DNA of 64,000 nucleotides from Mucilaginibacter segetis (GTDB lineage: Bacteria; Bacteroidota; Bacteroidia; Sphingobacteriales; Sphingobacteriaceae). The first letter of the stretch is position 1. Each line of letters opens with the position of its first letter. Positions 24,625 through 33,045 of this stretch are shown here, one piece after another. The DNA is taken from contig NZ_JAEHFW010000002.1 in assembly GCF_016522075.1 (NCBI RefSeq), positions 186,001 to 250,000 on the forward strand, written 5' to 3'. The notes beneath the pieces are model-generated. The model saw only the letters and a list, made by a program, of their open reading frames with translations. It searched no databases and was not told the origin of the DNA. A program made the position numbers and the translations under genes.

Positions 24625-24990
24625 ATGATAAAGTGGTTTTTGTATATTGTACTTTTAATGATATTCGTACCACGTTTATTAGCAGCTAAAAGTTCATCTT
24701 TTACAGGCAATACAAGGGATGACTTATCATTTTATATACCAGGTGCTACACAGCGCGATACCATTATTACTAAAACCGACAAACAACACTCCGCCGAGGA
24801 TGAAAAGCAGGATAAAAAAGACGATAAGGATAAAAAGAAAATAAAAGAGGTGGCTAAGGCAAAAAAAATGCCTAAGCCCGAAAAGGTAGAAGATGCCGGT
24901 ACGGCAGATTCAAAAGAAAAGCCTAAGAGGAAACGCAGACCAGAAGGGGTTGAACGGCCGCCCGAAATACCAAGAAGAAACAATAATTAA
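24625..24990 (+). CDS. small secreted Lys/Glu-rich hypothetical protein
   Basis: This 121-residue protein has an N-terminal hydrophobic signal (IKWFLYIVLLMIFVPRLLAA), then a strongly charged low-complexity tail (KDDKDKKKIKEVAKAKKMPKPEKVE ... KPKRKRRPEGVERPPEIPRRN, read in parts) with no globular motif. It precedes a beta-barrel gene by 24 bases and a two-component pair. It may work with the outer-membrane protein as a periplasmic linker or ligand (inference). I do not recognise a family. Confidence 0.6.
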   Translation: MIKWFLYIVLLMIFVPRLLAAKSSSFTGNTRDDLSFYIPGATQRDTIITKTDKQHSAEDEKQDKKDDKDKKKIKEVAKAKKMPKPEKVEDAGTADSKEKPKRKRRPEGVERPPEIPRRNNN

Positions 24991-25014
24991 TATTAAGTTT
25001 ACAACATTTTATTA

Positions 25015-25893
25015 ATGAGATACTTTGGTTTATTGTTTTTTATACTAAGCAGCAATGTTGTAAATGCAAAAGCGCTTAAACCCGGGCTTTATGCCTTAAG
25101 GAATACTATTGCCGCAGCCGATACTGATAGTGTTATACGCAAAAACTCCATATCGGCAGGTGTGAGTTACGGCACCGATGCCCTATTCTTTGGGCGTACC
25201 GGCCCTATTAAATACCCCTTTACTACTGCCGATCTGATACTAAATTATAAATCAGGGTTTTTTATTTATGGCTCTGTATTAAAGGTTTTAGGCTATAAGC
25301 CAGTAATTGACGAACTCGACCTTGGAGGTGGATACTACTACCGGCTTTCCTCAAAATTCAAAGGAACACTAAGTTATACCCGTTTCTTTTTCAACCGTGA
25401 GTCGGCCATCATTAAATCGTCTTCCTCAAACGATATCAATTTTAAAAATTCATACGACTGGAAATATTTTAAAACAAGCCTTACGGGCGATTACCTTTTC
25501 GGCAAATCATACGATGTTTTTACAACCCTAAGTGTTTCAAAATACATGGAAAGTGTTTTCAGCATTTTTAATGATCAAGATTTTCTTTCTATCAACCCAT
25601 CTGTTAATATGATCATCGGTACTCAAAATTTTGTTCAGCGATATTCCGTTGATCATGAATACCGTTTAAAGTATGATGATATATACCTGCATAATGACCC
25701 CAATGAAACCGAATTGGATAACGCACGTTTCAGGGTTCTCAACTATAGTTTTAAACTCCCGTTAGCTTATAACACACCACATTATACACTCGAGGCATCA
25801 TACCGGTATTCTATCCCGGTAAATGTGGAAGGTGCATTAAAAAACCGGCGCGAGTCGTTTTTTAATCTTACATTTTATTACGTTTTATATTAG
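25015..25893 (+). CDS. outer-membrane beta-barrel hypothetical protein
   Basis: This 292-residue protein has a signal peptide (FGLLFFILSSNVVNAKA) and repeated amphipathic strands ending in aromatic residues (ISAGVSYGTDALFFG, YYYRLSSKFKGTLSYTRFFF, YTLEASYRYSIPV). The C-terminal FNLTFYYVLY is a typical barrel-closing strand. It is therefore predicted to be an outer-membrane porin-like protein of unknown ligand. It ends 5 bases before the response regulator gene, so it is probably part of the same transcription unit and may be its sensor input or target (inference). Confidence 0.7.
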   Translation: MRYFGLLFFILSSNVVNAKALKPGLYALRNTIAAADTDSVIRKNSISAGVSYGTDALFFGRTGPIKYPFTTADLILNYKSGFFIYGSVLKVLGYKPVIDELDLGGGYYYRLSSKFKGTLSYTRFFFNRESAIIKSSSSNDINFKNSYDWKYFKTSLTGDYLFGKSYDVFTTLSVSKYMESVFSIFNDQDFLSINPSVNMIIGTQNFVQRYSVDHEYRLKYDDIYLHNDPNETELDNARFRVLNYSFKLPLAYNTPHYTLEASYRYSIPVNVEGALKNRRESFFNLTFYYVLY

Positions 25894-25898
25894 CATTC

Positions 25899-26582
25899 AT
25901 GAATGTTTTAATAATTGAGGATGAAAAGGCGCTTGCATCTGAACTAGAGTTATTTTTTACTAAAAATAATTACCTATGCGAAGTTTGCTTTAACGGAAGC
26001 GATGCATCCGAAAAGATTGCCGTAAACCTTTATGATTTTATATTAATAGATCTGGGACTGCCCGATTATGAGGGCCTTGATCTGCTAAAGGAAGCGCGCA
26101 AAAGTAATCCCGAAGCTGCGTGTATCATATTAACCGCACGCGCCGAAGTGTATGACCGTATTACCGGACTTGATATGGGGGCTGATGATTACCTTGCCAA
26201 GCCCTTTTCGCTTTTAGAACTTCAAAGCCGCATGCAGGCCATCACCCGCAGAAAGTTTGGCCTTGTTCAACAAGTGGTTGATCTGGATGGGTTTATGGTT
26301 AACTTAACCGACAGGACCATTACCTACCAACATGAAACGATAAACTCCATAACTAAAAAAGAATTCGATCTGCTGGCCTATTTAATTTTACATAAAAACC
26401 GCACCCTAACACGCGCACAGCTGAGCGAACATATTTGGGGCAGTGTGGTAAATGACGATTACGACTCTAACTTTATTGACGCGCACATCAAAAATATACG
26501 TAAAAAACTGAATGCATTTGCCCCTGCCGACTGGCTTGAAACCGTACGCGGCTTAGGATACCGTATAAAACTAAACACTTAA
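25899..26582 (+). CDS. OmpR-family response regulator
   Basis: This 227-residue regulator has a receiver domain with acidic pocket Glu7/Asp8, phospho-acceptor Asp51 (FILIDLGLPD) and Lys101 (YLAKPFS). A winged-helix output domain follows, with TKKEFDLLAYLILHKNRTLTR and the C-terminal VRGLGYRIKL. It is paired with the histidine kinase that starts 5 bases downstream. The length is standard and all signalling residues are intact. Confidence 0.94.
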   Translation: MNVLIIEDEKALASELELFFTKNNYLCEVCFNGSDASEKIAVNLYDFILIDLGLPDYEGLDLLKEARKSNPEAACIILTARAEVYDRITGLDMGADDYLAKPFSLLELQSRMQAITRRKFGLVQQVVDLDGFMVNLTDRTITYQHETINSITKKEFDLLAYLILHKNRTLTRAQLSEHIWGSVVNDDYDSNFIDAHIKNIRKKLNAFAPADWLETVRGLGYRIKLNT

Positions 26583-26587
26583 GTAAT

Positions 26588-27925
26588 TTGAAATTAAAAA
26601 CCAAGCTTACGCTGTTTAATACCATATCAAAGTTGGTTATAGTGATACTTTTTGTATTGCTGCTGCCGGCTATAATCCAAAACATCAACAAAAATTACAC
26701 AGATAACCGGCTTGTAAAACAAAAGGATAAACTTTTACAAATAGTACACGAGCAGGGTATACAAACCTATATAGAAGACGGCCAAAGTTACGGCAGTTAC
26801 CTGCCTCTTAAAGAGGAGTACATTAGTTTAGATGAAGTAGCGCCTGATTATTTTTTAGATACTATACAGGACGAAAAACGTTTAGTGGAAAAGGACACTA
26901 TTGACTATCGTATACTTAGTCATACTTTTAAAGCCGGTAACAAAAACTATCTGCTTGAAATAGGCAAAAGTACCGAAACTATTGGTGAAACTACAGGACC
27001 GTTACAAAACATAGCCTTTAAAACTTTACTGGGCATGATACTGCTCACCATACTTGCCGATATTATTTACGCCAACTATATATTACGGCCACTCAGCCTT
27101 ATCATAAAAACCAAATTGGTTGGCAACAAGTTCCCAAGTTTTACCACATACAAAGAAGTTAAAACCACCACTTCCGATTTCCAACACCTTGATATAAGTA
27201 TACATCAAATGGTGGAGACCATTGAACGGGCCTTCCAAAAAGAACGTGAGTTCATCTCCAATGCCTCCCATGAACTCATGACACCTATTTCCATCCTGCA
27301 ATCAAAGATCGAGAATATGTTTGAGCAGGAGGACATACAGGATGAAGTGAAGGTAAGGTTGCTGGAAATGCAAAAAATACTGAACCGTCTTAAAAGTATA
27401 ACTAAAACCCTGTTGCTGATATCACAGATAGAGAACGACCAGTTTTTAAAAGAGGACGAAATACCATCCCACATGTTACTACAAGATGTTTATGATGAAA
27501 TATCTGTACGCCTGCAGGAAAAGAACATCAGCTATTCAGTAAATATGCCGCAAAATGTGGTACTGATCAACGTGAATAAATTTTTATTATTCAACCTGTT
27601 CTTCAACCTGGTAAATAATGCTATAAAATATAATAAACCCGACGGTAACATTGCGATCGCCGGGCATATGCATCAACAAAAATTCACCATCAGCATAGCC
27701 GATACCGGGATAGGGATAAGTGAAGATGAGTTACCGTTTATATTTAACCGTTTCAAAAAATTGAAACGATCTTTATTACACGATAGTTTTGGCTTAGGAT
27801 TGCCTATAGTTAGATCAATTGCTATTTTTCACAATATAGAAATAAAAGTTACCTCCCAAAAAGGCGAAGGCTCAGTTTTTAATTTAATCATACCAGCAAA
27901 GCTTATAAAAGAACTACCGACCTAA
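26588..27925 (+). CDS. sensor histidine kinase
   Basis: This 445-residue kinase appears to start at TTG (26588), because no in-frame ATG occurs near the first membrane segment. It has transmembrane helices at about 15-31 and 143-162 with a periplasmic sensor of about 110 residues between them. The H-box is NASHELMTPI with phospho-acceptor His228 (methionine where arginine is usual). N-box NLVNNAIKYN, G1 DTGIGIS and G2 GLGLPIV follow. It is the partner of the upstream OmpR-type regulator. The stimulus is unknown. Confidence 0.92.
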   Translation: MKLKTKLTLFNTISKLVIVILFVLLLPAIIQNINKNYTDNRLVKQKDKLLQIVHEQGIQTYIEDGQSYGSYLPLKEEYISLDEVAPDYFLDTIQDEKRLVEKDTIDYRILSHTFKAGNKNYLLEIGKSTETIGETTGPLQNIAFKTLLGMILLTILADIIYANYILRPLSLIIKTKLVGNKFPSFTTYKEVKTTTSDFQHLDISIHQMVETIERAFQKEREFISNASHELMTPISILQSKIENMFEQEDIQDEVKVRLLEMQKILNRLKSITKTLLLISQIENDQFLKEDEIPSHMLLQDVYDEISVRLQEKNISYSVNMPQNVVLINVNKFLLFNLFFNLVNNAIKYNKPDGNIAIAGHMHQQKFTISIADTGIGISEDELPFIFNRFKKLKRSLLHDSFGLGLPIVRSIAIFHNIEIKVTSQKGEGSVFNLIIPAKLIKELPT

Positions 27926-28131
27926 ATGTGTACTAAATTAAAGTCAGTGCCGGTTATTTAATATTTGCACACATTTCTATCAACTGTATAATATTGCCTT
28001 AATATTAAAAAATTATTGTTCTGATAGATATAAATATGGTTAATATGATATAATTATTAATAATACATATTTATCCGCTTTGGCATCGGTTTTGCAAATC
28101 TCCTTGTAAAAACACATCAATTTATTAAAAA

Positions 28132-28812
28132 ATGAAGACTCTAAAAATAAGAATAGCTACGTTCGGTATTGCTATAGCAATGGCAGGCGTTTTAGGCGCT
28201 GGTTGTAATTCACTTACTAAAACTCAAAAAGGTGCGGCTATAGGCGCCGGTGCCGGTGGTACTATTGGTGCCTTTATAGGTAAAGCAGCAGGTAATACTG
28301 CATTAGGCGCTATTATAGGTGGTGCCGTTGGTGGTACTGCAGGTGCTTTTATTGGTCGCAATATGGACAGGCAAGCTGCCGAAATTAAACAAACTGTACC
28401 GGGTGCTACTGTAATACGTGAAGGTGAAGGTATATTAGTTAAGTTTGATTCTGGTATTTTATTCGATACAGATAAGGCCGATCTTAAAGCCGCTGCCCGT
28501 ACTAATCTCGAAAACCTTTCAACATCGTTAATAAATAACCCGCAAACCAATATTTTAATTGTGGGCCATACTGATAATACCGGTTCTGATGCACATAATA
28601 TGGATCTTTCCATCCGCAGAGCCGAATCAGTAAAATCATATATAGCTGCAAATAATGTAGCGGCATCTCGTTTAACTGTACAAGGTAAAGGTGAAACTGA
28701 ACCAATTGCAGATAACAGCACTGTTGAGGGCCGTGCGCAAAACCGTCGTGTAGAAATTGTTATTGTTGCTAATGAGCAAATGAAAGAACAAGCACGCCAG
28801 GCTGCTAACTAA
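28132..28812 (+). CDS. OmpA-family lipoprotein with glycine zipper
   Basis: This 226-residue protein has a lipobox (LGAGC) with lipidation at Cys25. A glycine-zipper region (about 34-80, repeated GAxxGGxxGAFIG) probably inserts in the outer membrane. An OmpA C-terminal peptidoglycan-binding domain (about 100-215) includes GHTDNTGSDAHN and RAESVKSYI ... NRRVEIVI. Such proteins tether the outer membrane to the cell wall. A 205-base AT-rich leader region precedes the gene, and a terminator hairpin follows. Confidence 0.92.
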   Translation: MKTLKIRIATFGIAIAMAGVLGAGCNSLTKTQKGAAIGAGAGGTIGAFIGKAAGNTALGAIIGGAVGGTAGAFIGRNMDRQAAEIKQTVPGATVIREGEGILVKFDSGILFDTDKADLKAAARTNLENLSTSLINNPQTNILIVGHTDNTGSDAHNMDLSIRRAESVKSYIAANNVAASRLTVQGKGETEPIADNSTVEGRAQNRRVEIVIVANEQMKEQARQAAN

Positions 28813-28844
28813 GCATATAATACAGATCACTAATAGTTTTTAAT

Positions 28845-28876
28845 AAGCCTCCTGCCCAGCAGGGGGCTTTATTTTT
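28845..28876 (+). terminator. terminator after OmpA lipoprotein gene
   Basis: AAGCCTCCTGC pairs with GCAGGGGGCTT (one G-U) around CCA, followed by TATTTTT. Good intrinsic terminator. Confidence 0.85.
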
Positions 28877-28924
28877 GCATCCTACTCCTGTAAACTTTCT
28901 GCATTACCTGTACAGCCTATTTTG

Positions 28925-28932
28925 TACATTTG
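28925..28932 (+). promoter_or_regulatory. -7 box directly before hisS
   Basis: TACATTTG fits TAnnTTTG and ends 4 bases before the ATG at 28937, so the hisS transcript should be leaderless. The box also explains why the upstream in-frame TTG at 28922 is not a credible start. Confidence 0.5.
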
Positions 28933-28936
28933 CCGC

Positions 28937-30328
28937 ATGGCATCCATCAAACCATCTGTACCAAAAGGCACACGCGATTTCTCTCCCGCAGAAATGGCTA
29001 AACGCAACTTTATTTTTGATACCATAAAAGGTGTATTCCGTAAATATGGTTACCAGCAGATAGAAACCCCTTCGATGGAGAACCTGAGCACCCTCACCGG
29101 TAAATATGGAGATGAAGGCGACAAACTGATATTTAAAATATTAAACAGCGGCGATTTTTTAGCTAAAGCAGACGAGCAGGCAATCGCAAATAAAAACTCT
29201 AATCAGGCAATAAGCTCTATCTCCGAAAAAGCACTGCGTTATGATCTTACTGTGCCTTTTGCACGTTATGTAGTGCAACACCAAAATGATATTACCTTTC
29301 CGTTCAAGCGTTTCCAGGTGCAGCCCGTTTGGCGGGCCGATCGCCCTCAGAAAGGGCGTTATCGCGAATTTTACCAGTGTGATGCCGATGTGGTAGGCTC
29401 TGCATCTTTGCTGAACGAGGCTGAATTTATCATGATATATGATGAGGCTTTAAGCTTATTGGGATTGAAAAATTTTACTATCAAGATAAATAATAGAAAA
29501 ATTCTATCAGGAATAGCAGAAGTTATAGATAAACCTGATAATATTATAGACCTTACTGTAGCTATAGATAAAATTGATAAGATAGGTTTACACGGGGTGA
29601 TAAAAGAGCTGACAGAAAAAGGTTTTACTGATGCCGATATCACTAAATTAAAGCCTGTTATTTTATTGGAGGGTAATAATGAGGAGAAATTAGAAAAACT
29701 ACGCCAGGCTTTGCAATCATCAGCAATTGGCCTGCAAGGTTGCGACGAAATAGAAATTGTATTTAATTATATAAAACACACACCGCTTAAAAAGGCAACA
29801 CTTGAGTTAGACATTACCTTAGCGCGTGGCTTAAATTATTACACCGGAGCTATTTTCGAGGTGAAAACAAATGAGGTAGCCATGGGCAGCATAGGAGGTG
29901 GCGGCAGGTATGACGACCTTACGGGAATGTTCAGTTTAAAAGGCTTGACAGGAGCTGGTATATCTTTCGGGGCCGATCGTATTTATGATGTACTGGAAGA
30001 GTTGAATTTATTCCCGGCTGCCGCTGAGCAGGGCACTACGGTATTAATTTGCTGTTTCGATGCAGCAGGCGAAACTTACGCATTACCCTTGTTGCAGCAA
30101 TTACGCGATAATAACATCAGTGCGGAACTATATCCCGCCGGCACCAAAATTAAAAAGCAAATGGATTATGCCAATAACAAGCATATCCCCTATACCATAC
30201 TTATTGGGAGCGATGAGATGCAAAGCGGATCACTCTCTTTTAAAAACATGGAGTCCGGTGAGCAGGAAAGCCTGAGCGCAAACCAGATAGTAGCAAAGCT
30301 TTCCGGTAAAACAGGTCAACGCAAATAA
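28937..30328 (+). CDS. hisS: histidyl-tRNA synthetase
   Basis: This is a class II aminoacyl-tRNA synthetase of about 463 residues; I chose the ATG at 28937 (MASIKPSVPKGTRDF) over a TTG upstream. Visible segments are PKGTRDFSP, the motif 2 region FQVQPVWRADRPQKGRYREFYQCD, the histidine-binding RGLNYYTGAIFEV, motif 3 GAGISFGADRI and an anticodon-binding domain at about 370-460. Length and motifs are standard for bacteria. The downstream gene is convergent and begins 4 bases after its stop. Confidence 0.97.
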   Translation: MASIKPSVPKGTRDFSPAEMAKRNFIFDTIKGVFRKYGYQQIETPSMENLSTLTGKYGDEGDKLIFKILNSGDFLAKADEQAIANKNSNQAISSISEKALRYDLTVPFARYVVQHQNDITFPFKRFQVQPVWRADRPQKGRYREFYQCDADVVGSASLLNEAEFIMIYDEALSLLGLKNFTIKINNRKILSGIAEVIDKPDNIIDLTVAIDKIDKIGLHGVIKELTEKGFTDADITKLKPVILLEGNNEEKLEKLRQALQSSAIGLQGCDEIEIVFNYIKHTPLKKATLELDITLARGLNYYTGAIFEVKTNEVAMGSIGGGGRYDDLTGMFSLKGLTGAGISFGADRIYDVLEELNLFPAAAEQGTTVLICCFDAAGETYALPLLQQLRDNNISAELYPAGTKIKKQMDYANNKHIPYTILIGSDEMQSGSLSFKNMESGEQESLSANQIVAKLSGKTGQRK

Positions 30329-30331
30329 CGC

Positions 30332-31528
30332 TTACACAAAATTTAGTCCCGAAAAATTACGCGTTAATATCTGGCTGTTATTAACATTCAGCCATTTATC
30401 AAGCAGTGTAGCGTATACGTTCCTGAAATCTATCTCATATTTCAGATCGCCGTTGTCCAGTTGAGCTAAATTAGGCGCAGTATTATAAATACCACTCTTT
30501 TTAAGTTTACCGCCAAATATCATTACATTGTTGGCTGTACCGTGGTCGGTACCGTTACTGGCATTTTGTTCCACACGGCGTCCGAATTCCGAGAAGGTCA
30601 TTACCAGGGTATCATCCAATTTACCTGCCTGTTTTAAATCCTTGATAAAGGCGGCTACACCATCACCATATATTTTCAACTGCCTGCCTTGCTGATTTTG
30701 CTGTGTAGTATGTGTATCAAATCCGCTTAACGATACATAATACACCCTTGTTTTTAAACCGGAATTAATAAACTTAGCTACGCTTTTCAGCTGATTAGCA
30801 AAAGCAGTTTGCGGGTAGCTGGCTGTGGTATTGTACGTTTTAGACGTTTGCTGTATATAATCTGCTGATGAATAGGTTTCTATCATGGTTTTATACAGGT
30901 AGCCTAAATTGTCTTCATTCAGATCAGTATCATGGCCATGTACTAATTCCTTAAAAAATGGCTCCCGGGTTGAACGGTATAGTTTTGCCGGATTTTCTAC
31001 TGCGATACCCTTCATTTTTGCACCCTTCATGGCAAGCGACAGCGTATCATCAACCTCTACAGCGGTATACGGTTCTTTACAGGTATTGCAATTAGAATCA
31101 AGATAACGGCCAATCCACCCCGTGGTTAAAAACTGATCGGAATCACTGGCGGTTTGCCATATGTCCATCGAGCGGAAGTGTGAGCGATCAGGATTGGGAT
31201 AACCTACAGAATTGATGATACTCATCCATCCCTGATCGTAGAGTTCCTTTAATGCTGACAAATTAGGATTCAATCCCTGCATATCATCCAGCTTTACTAT
31301 ATCGGGTTGCTTTATAGCAATAGTGCTCCTTTTTTGGTAATAAATATCGTTACCATAGGGAACTATCGTATTTAATCCATCATTACCGCCCGACAATTGA
31401 ATGATCACCAGGTTTTTATAACCCGACATATCGCCCATGGCCATAGCTTCTAGTGGCTTCAAAAACGATGGTATCAAAAACGCGCCGGATGCCAGCGCTG
31501 TATTTTTCAAAAAATCTCTTCTTTTCAT
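30332..31528 (-). CDS. DUF1501 protein, twin-arginine exported
   Basis: This 398-residue protein starts with a twin-arginine signal (MKRRDFLKNTALASGAFLIP). It has the sulfatase/phosphatase-like DUF1501 pattern: LVIIQLSGGNDGLNTIVPYG, NPDRSHFRSMDIWQT, LSGFDTHTTQ, TLVMTFSEFGRRV and GTDHGTANNVMIFG. The alkaline-phosphatase-like fold and metal residues suggest a hydrolase, but no substrate is known. It is preceded 15 bases away by a DUF1800 gene, the usual partner in Bacteroidota and Planctomycetes. Confidence 0.9.
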   Translation of the reverse strand: MKRRDFLKNTALASGAFLIPSFLKPLEAMAMGDMSGYKNLVIIQLSGGNDGLNTIVPYGNDIYYQKRSTIAIKQPDIVKLDDMQGLNPNLSALKELYDQGWMSIINSVGYPNPDRSHFRSMDIWQTASDSDQFLTTGWIGRYLDSNCNTCKEPYTAVEVDDTLSLAMKGAKMKGIAVENPAKLYRSTREPFFKELVHGHDTDLNEDNLGYLYKTMIETYSSADYIQQTSKTYNTTASYPQTAFANQLKSVAKFINSGLKTRVYYVSLSGFDTHTTQQNQQGRQLKIYGDGVAAFIKDLKQAGKLDDTLVMTFSEFGRRVEQNASNGTDHGTANNVMIFGGKLKKSGIYNTAPNLAQLDNGDLKYEIDFRNVYATLLDKWLNVNNSQILTRNFSGLNFV

Positions 31529-31543
31529 GATAATGTATTTTAA

Positions 31544-32923
31544 TCAGCTTAGCTGATACTCCGGTGTAGAAACCAGTTCAATAACCATTGTTTTAATATC
31601 CGTTGCCTTATTAATAATGCTCAGCAGTTTGCTGTTAATAGCGGGCGAAAGAACAAGCTGCGCAATCTCTTTTTTGGTGGTATGTGCAGGTATATCACTC
31701 AAAAATTTATTCCAGTCGGGCTGTGTTTGTACGCGGGTATGTACTGCCTTTTTTTCCTTGCGTGCGGTAGCTATAAAAGCCTCATCATCCGGATCTGTTT
31801 TTCCCGTAAAGTCTATCACTCCATCGTTCAACACCGTTGCCGGTATAGACAAACGGTACATCAGCGACGAACTGTCTATCCAGTTTTTGCCGCCTGGCCA
31901 CCCCGCAACATTTGGCGGATAAAAAAGCACCTGGCCTAACGCCCGCTGAAATTGAATCTGTATATCAGGGTTTTGATAATCAATATAAAACTGCCTGTTC
32001 ATGGCAACAATAAACTCCACCGGAGATTTAATGAGGTTTCCGGTATTCTTTTCATTATAAAACCATTTGGCATTAAACACAAATTCAAGTAATGGTTTTA
32101 TCTCGTATTTATGATTATAAAAAACATCGGCCATTGCATTAACATTCGCCGCATCGGGCACCTCGTTAACCAGGTATTTATATAGCTTGGTGCAAATAAA
32201 ATGAGCTGTTTGCTTTTTAGCCAGCAGCATATCAATTATATCTTCCCCGGTAAAATTACCCGTGTTTCCTAAAAAGGTTTTCTGTCCGTCGTCATGTAAA
32301 AACTTACGTTCAGCAAAAACCCCATCCTTATTAAACCCCCACCCGGTAAACGCCCTTGCCGACTCTTTAACATCCTGCTCCGTATAATTCCCCCGCCCTA
32401 TGGTAAAAAGTTCCATCACCTCACGCGCGAAATTTTCGTTAGGGTGCCCTTTGCGGTTTTGCTGGTTATTCAGGAATTGAAGCATAGCGGGTGTTTTGGA
32501 AACCTCCAACAGCAGGGTGCGGAAGTTACCCAATGCATTATCGCGCTGGATGTTATTAAGTTGTTGTGCATACCACGCGTTTAGCGTACGGCATGCAAAA
32601 TGGTTATGCCAAAACAGGGTCATTTTATCGCGAAGTTGAGTATTGCCGGTACTCATATTCTTCAGCCACTCTATATTCAGATCTTTTTCCTGCTGCCGTT
32701 GCTGCATCATAAACATTTTACGGCTCAGCTGGTCGTCTTTCAAAAAATCCTTGTAATTAACATTTTCCTTTACACTAACAAGCGGCTTTGATTGAACCGA
32801 TGAACGGAATAAAAAATCAATTGAGTGCTTTACAGACAGTTGCTCCACCAGCCTCATATCCTCAAAACGCAATCCGAAACCCGCTCTTGAGTACAGGTGC
32901 CTTATCTGCTCCATTGTTTTCAT
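31544..32923 (-). CDS. DUF1800 protein
   Basis: This 459-residue protein matches DUF1800: HLYSRAGFGLRFEDM at the start, LRDKMTLFWHNHFAC, NENFAREVMELFTIGRGNYTEQDV, ARAFTGWGFN and FYPPNVAGWPGGKNWIDS. It has no obvious signal peptide. It is the first gene of a two-gene operon with the DUF1501 protein, a conserved pairing whose job is unknown; exported polysaccharide or c-type cytochrome contexts occur in other genomes. The start is MKTMEQ, and either Met1 or Met4 is possible. Confidence 0.9.
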   Translation of the reverse strand: MKTMEQIRHLYSRAGFGLRFEDMRLVEQLSVKHSIDFLFRSSVQSKPLVSVKENVNYKDFLKDDQLSRKMFMMQQRQQEKDLNIEWLKNMSTGNTQLRDKMTLFWHNHFACRTLNAWYAQQLNNIQRDNALGNFRTLLLEVSKTPAMLQFLNNQQNRKGHPNENFAREVMELFTIGRGNYTEQDVKESARAFTGWGFNKDGVFAERKFLHDDGQKTFLGNTGNFTGEDIIDMLLAKKQTAHFICTKLYKYLVNEVPDAANVNAMADVFYNHKYEIKPLLEFVFNAKWFYNEKNTGNLIKSPVEFIVAMNRQFYIDYQNPDIQIQFQRALGQVLFYPPNVAGWPGGKNWIDSSSLMYRLSIPATVLNDGVIDFTGKTDPDDEAFIATARKEKKAVHTRVQTQPDWNKFLSDIPAHTTKKEIAQLVLSPAINSKLLSIINKATDIKTMVIELVSTPEYQLS

Positions 32924-33045
32924 AGTGTTGATATGACATTTAATTCCCCAAGAGGTTTAACTTTGAATTAAATTTATTAAAAACTTATTTTTTTACACTT
33001 TTAATCTGCAAAAAAAATTATATTCGTTCAACCTAAACTTAAACT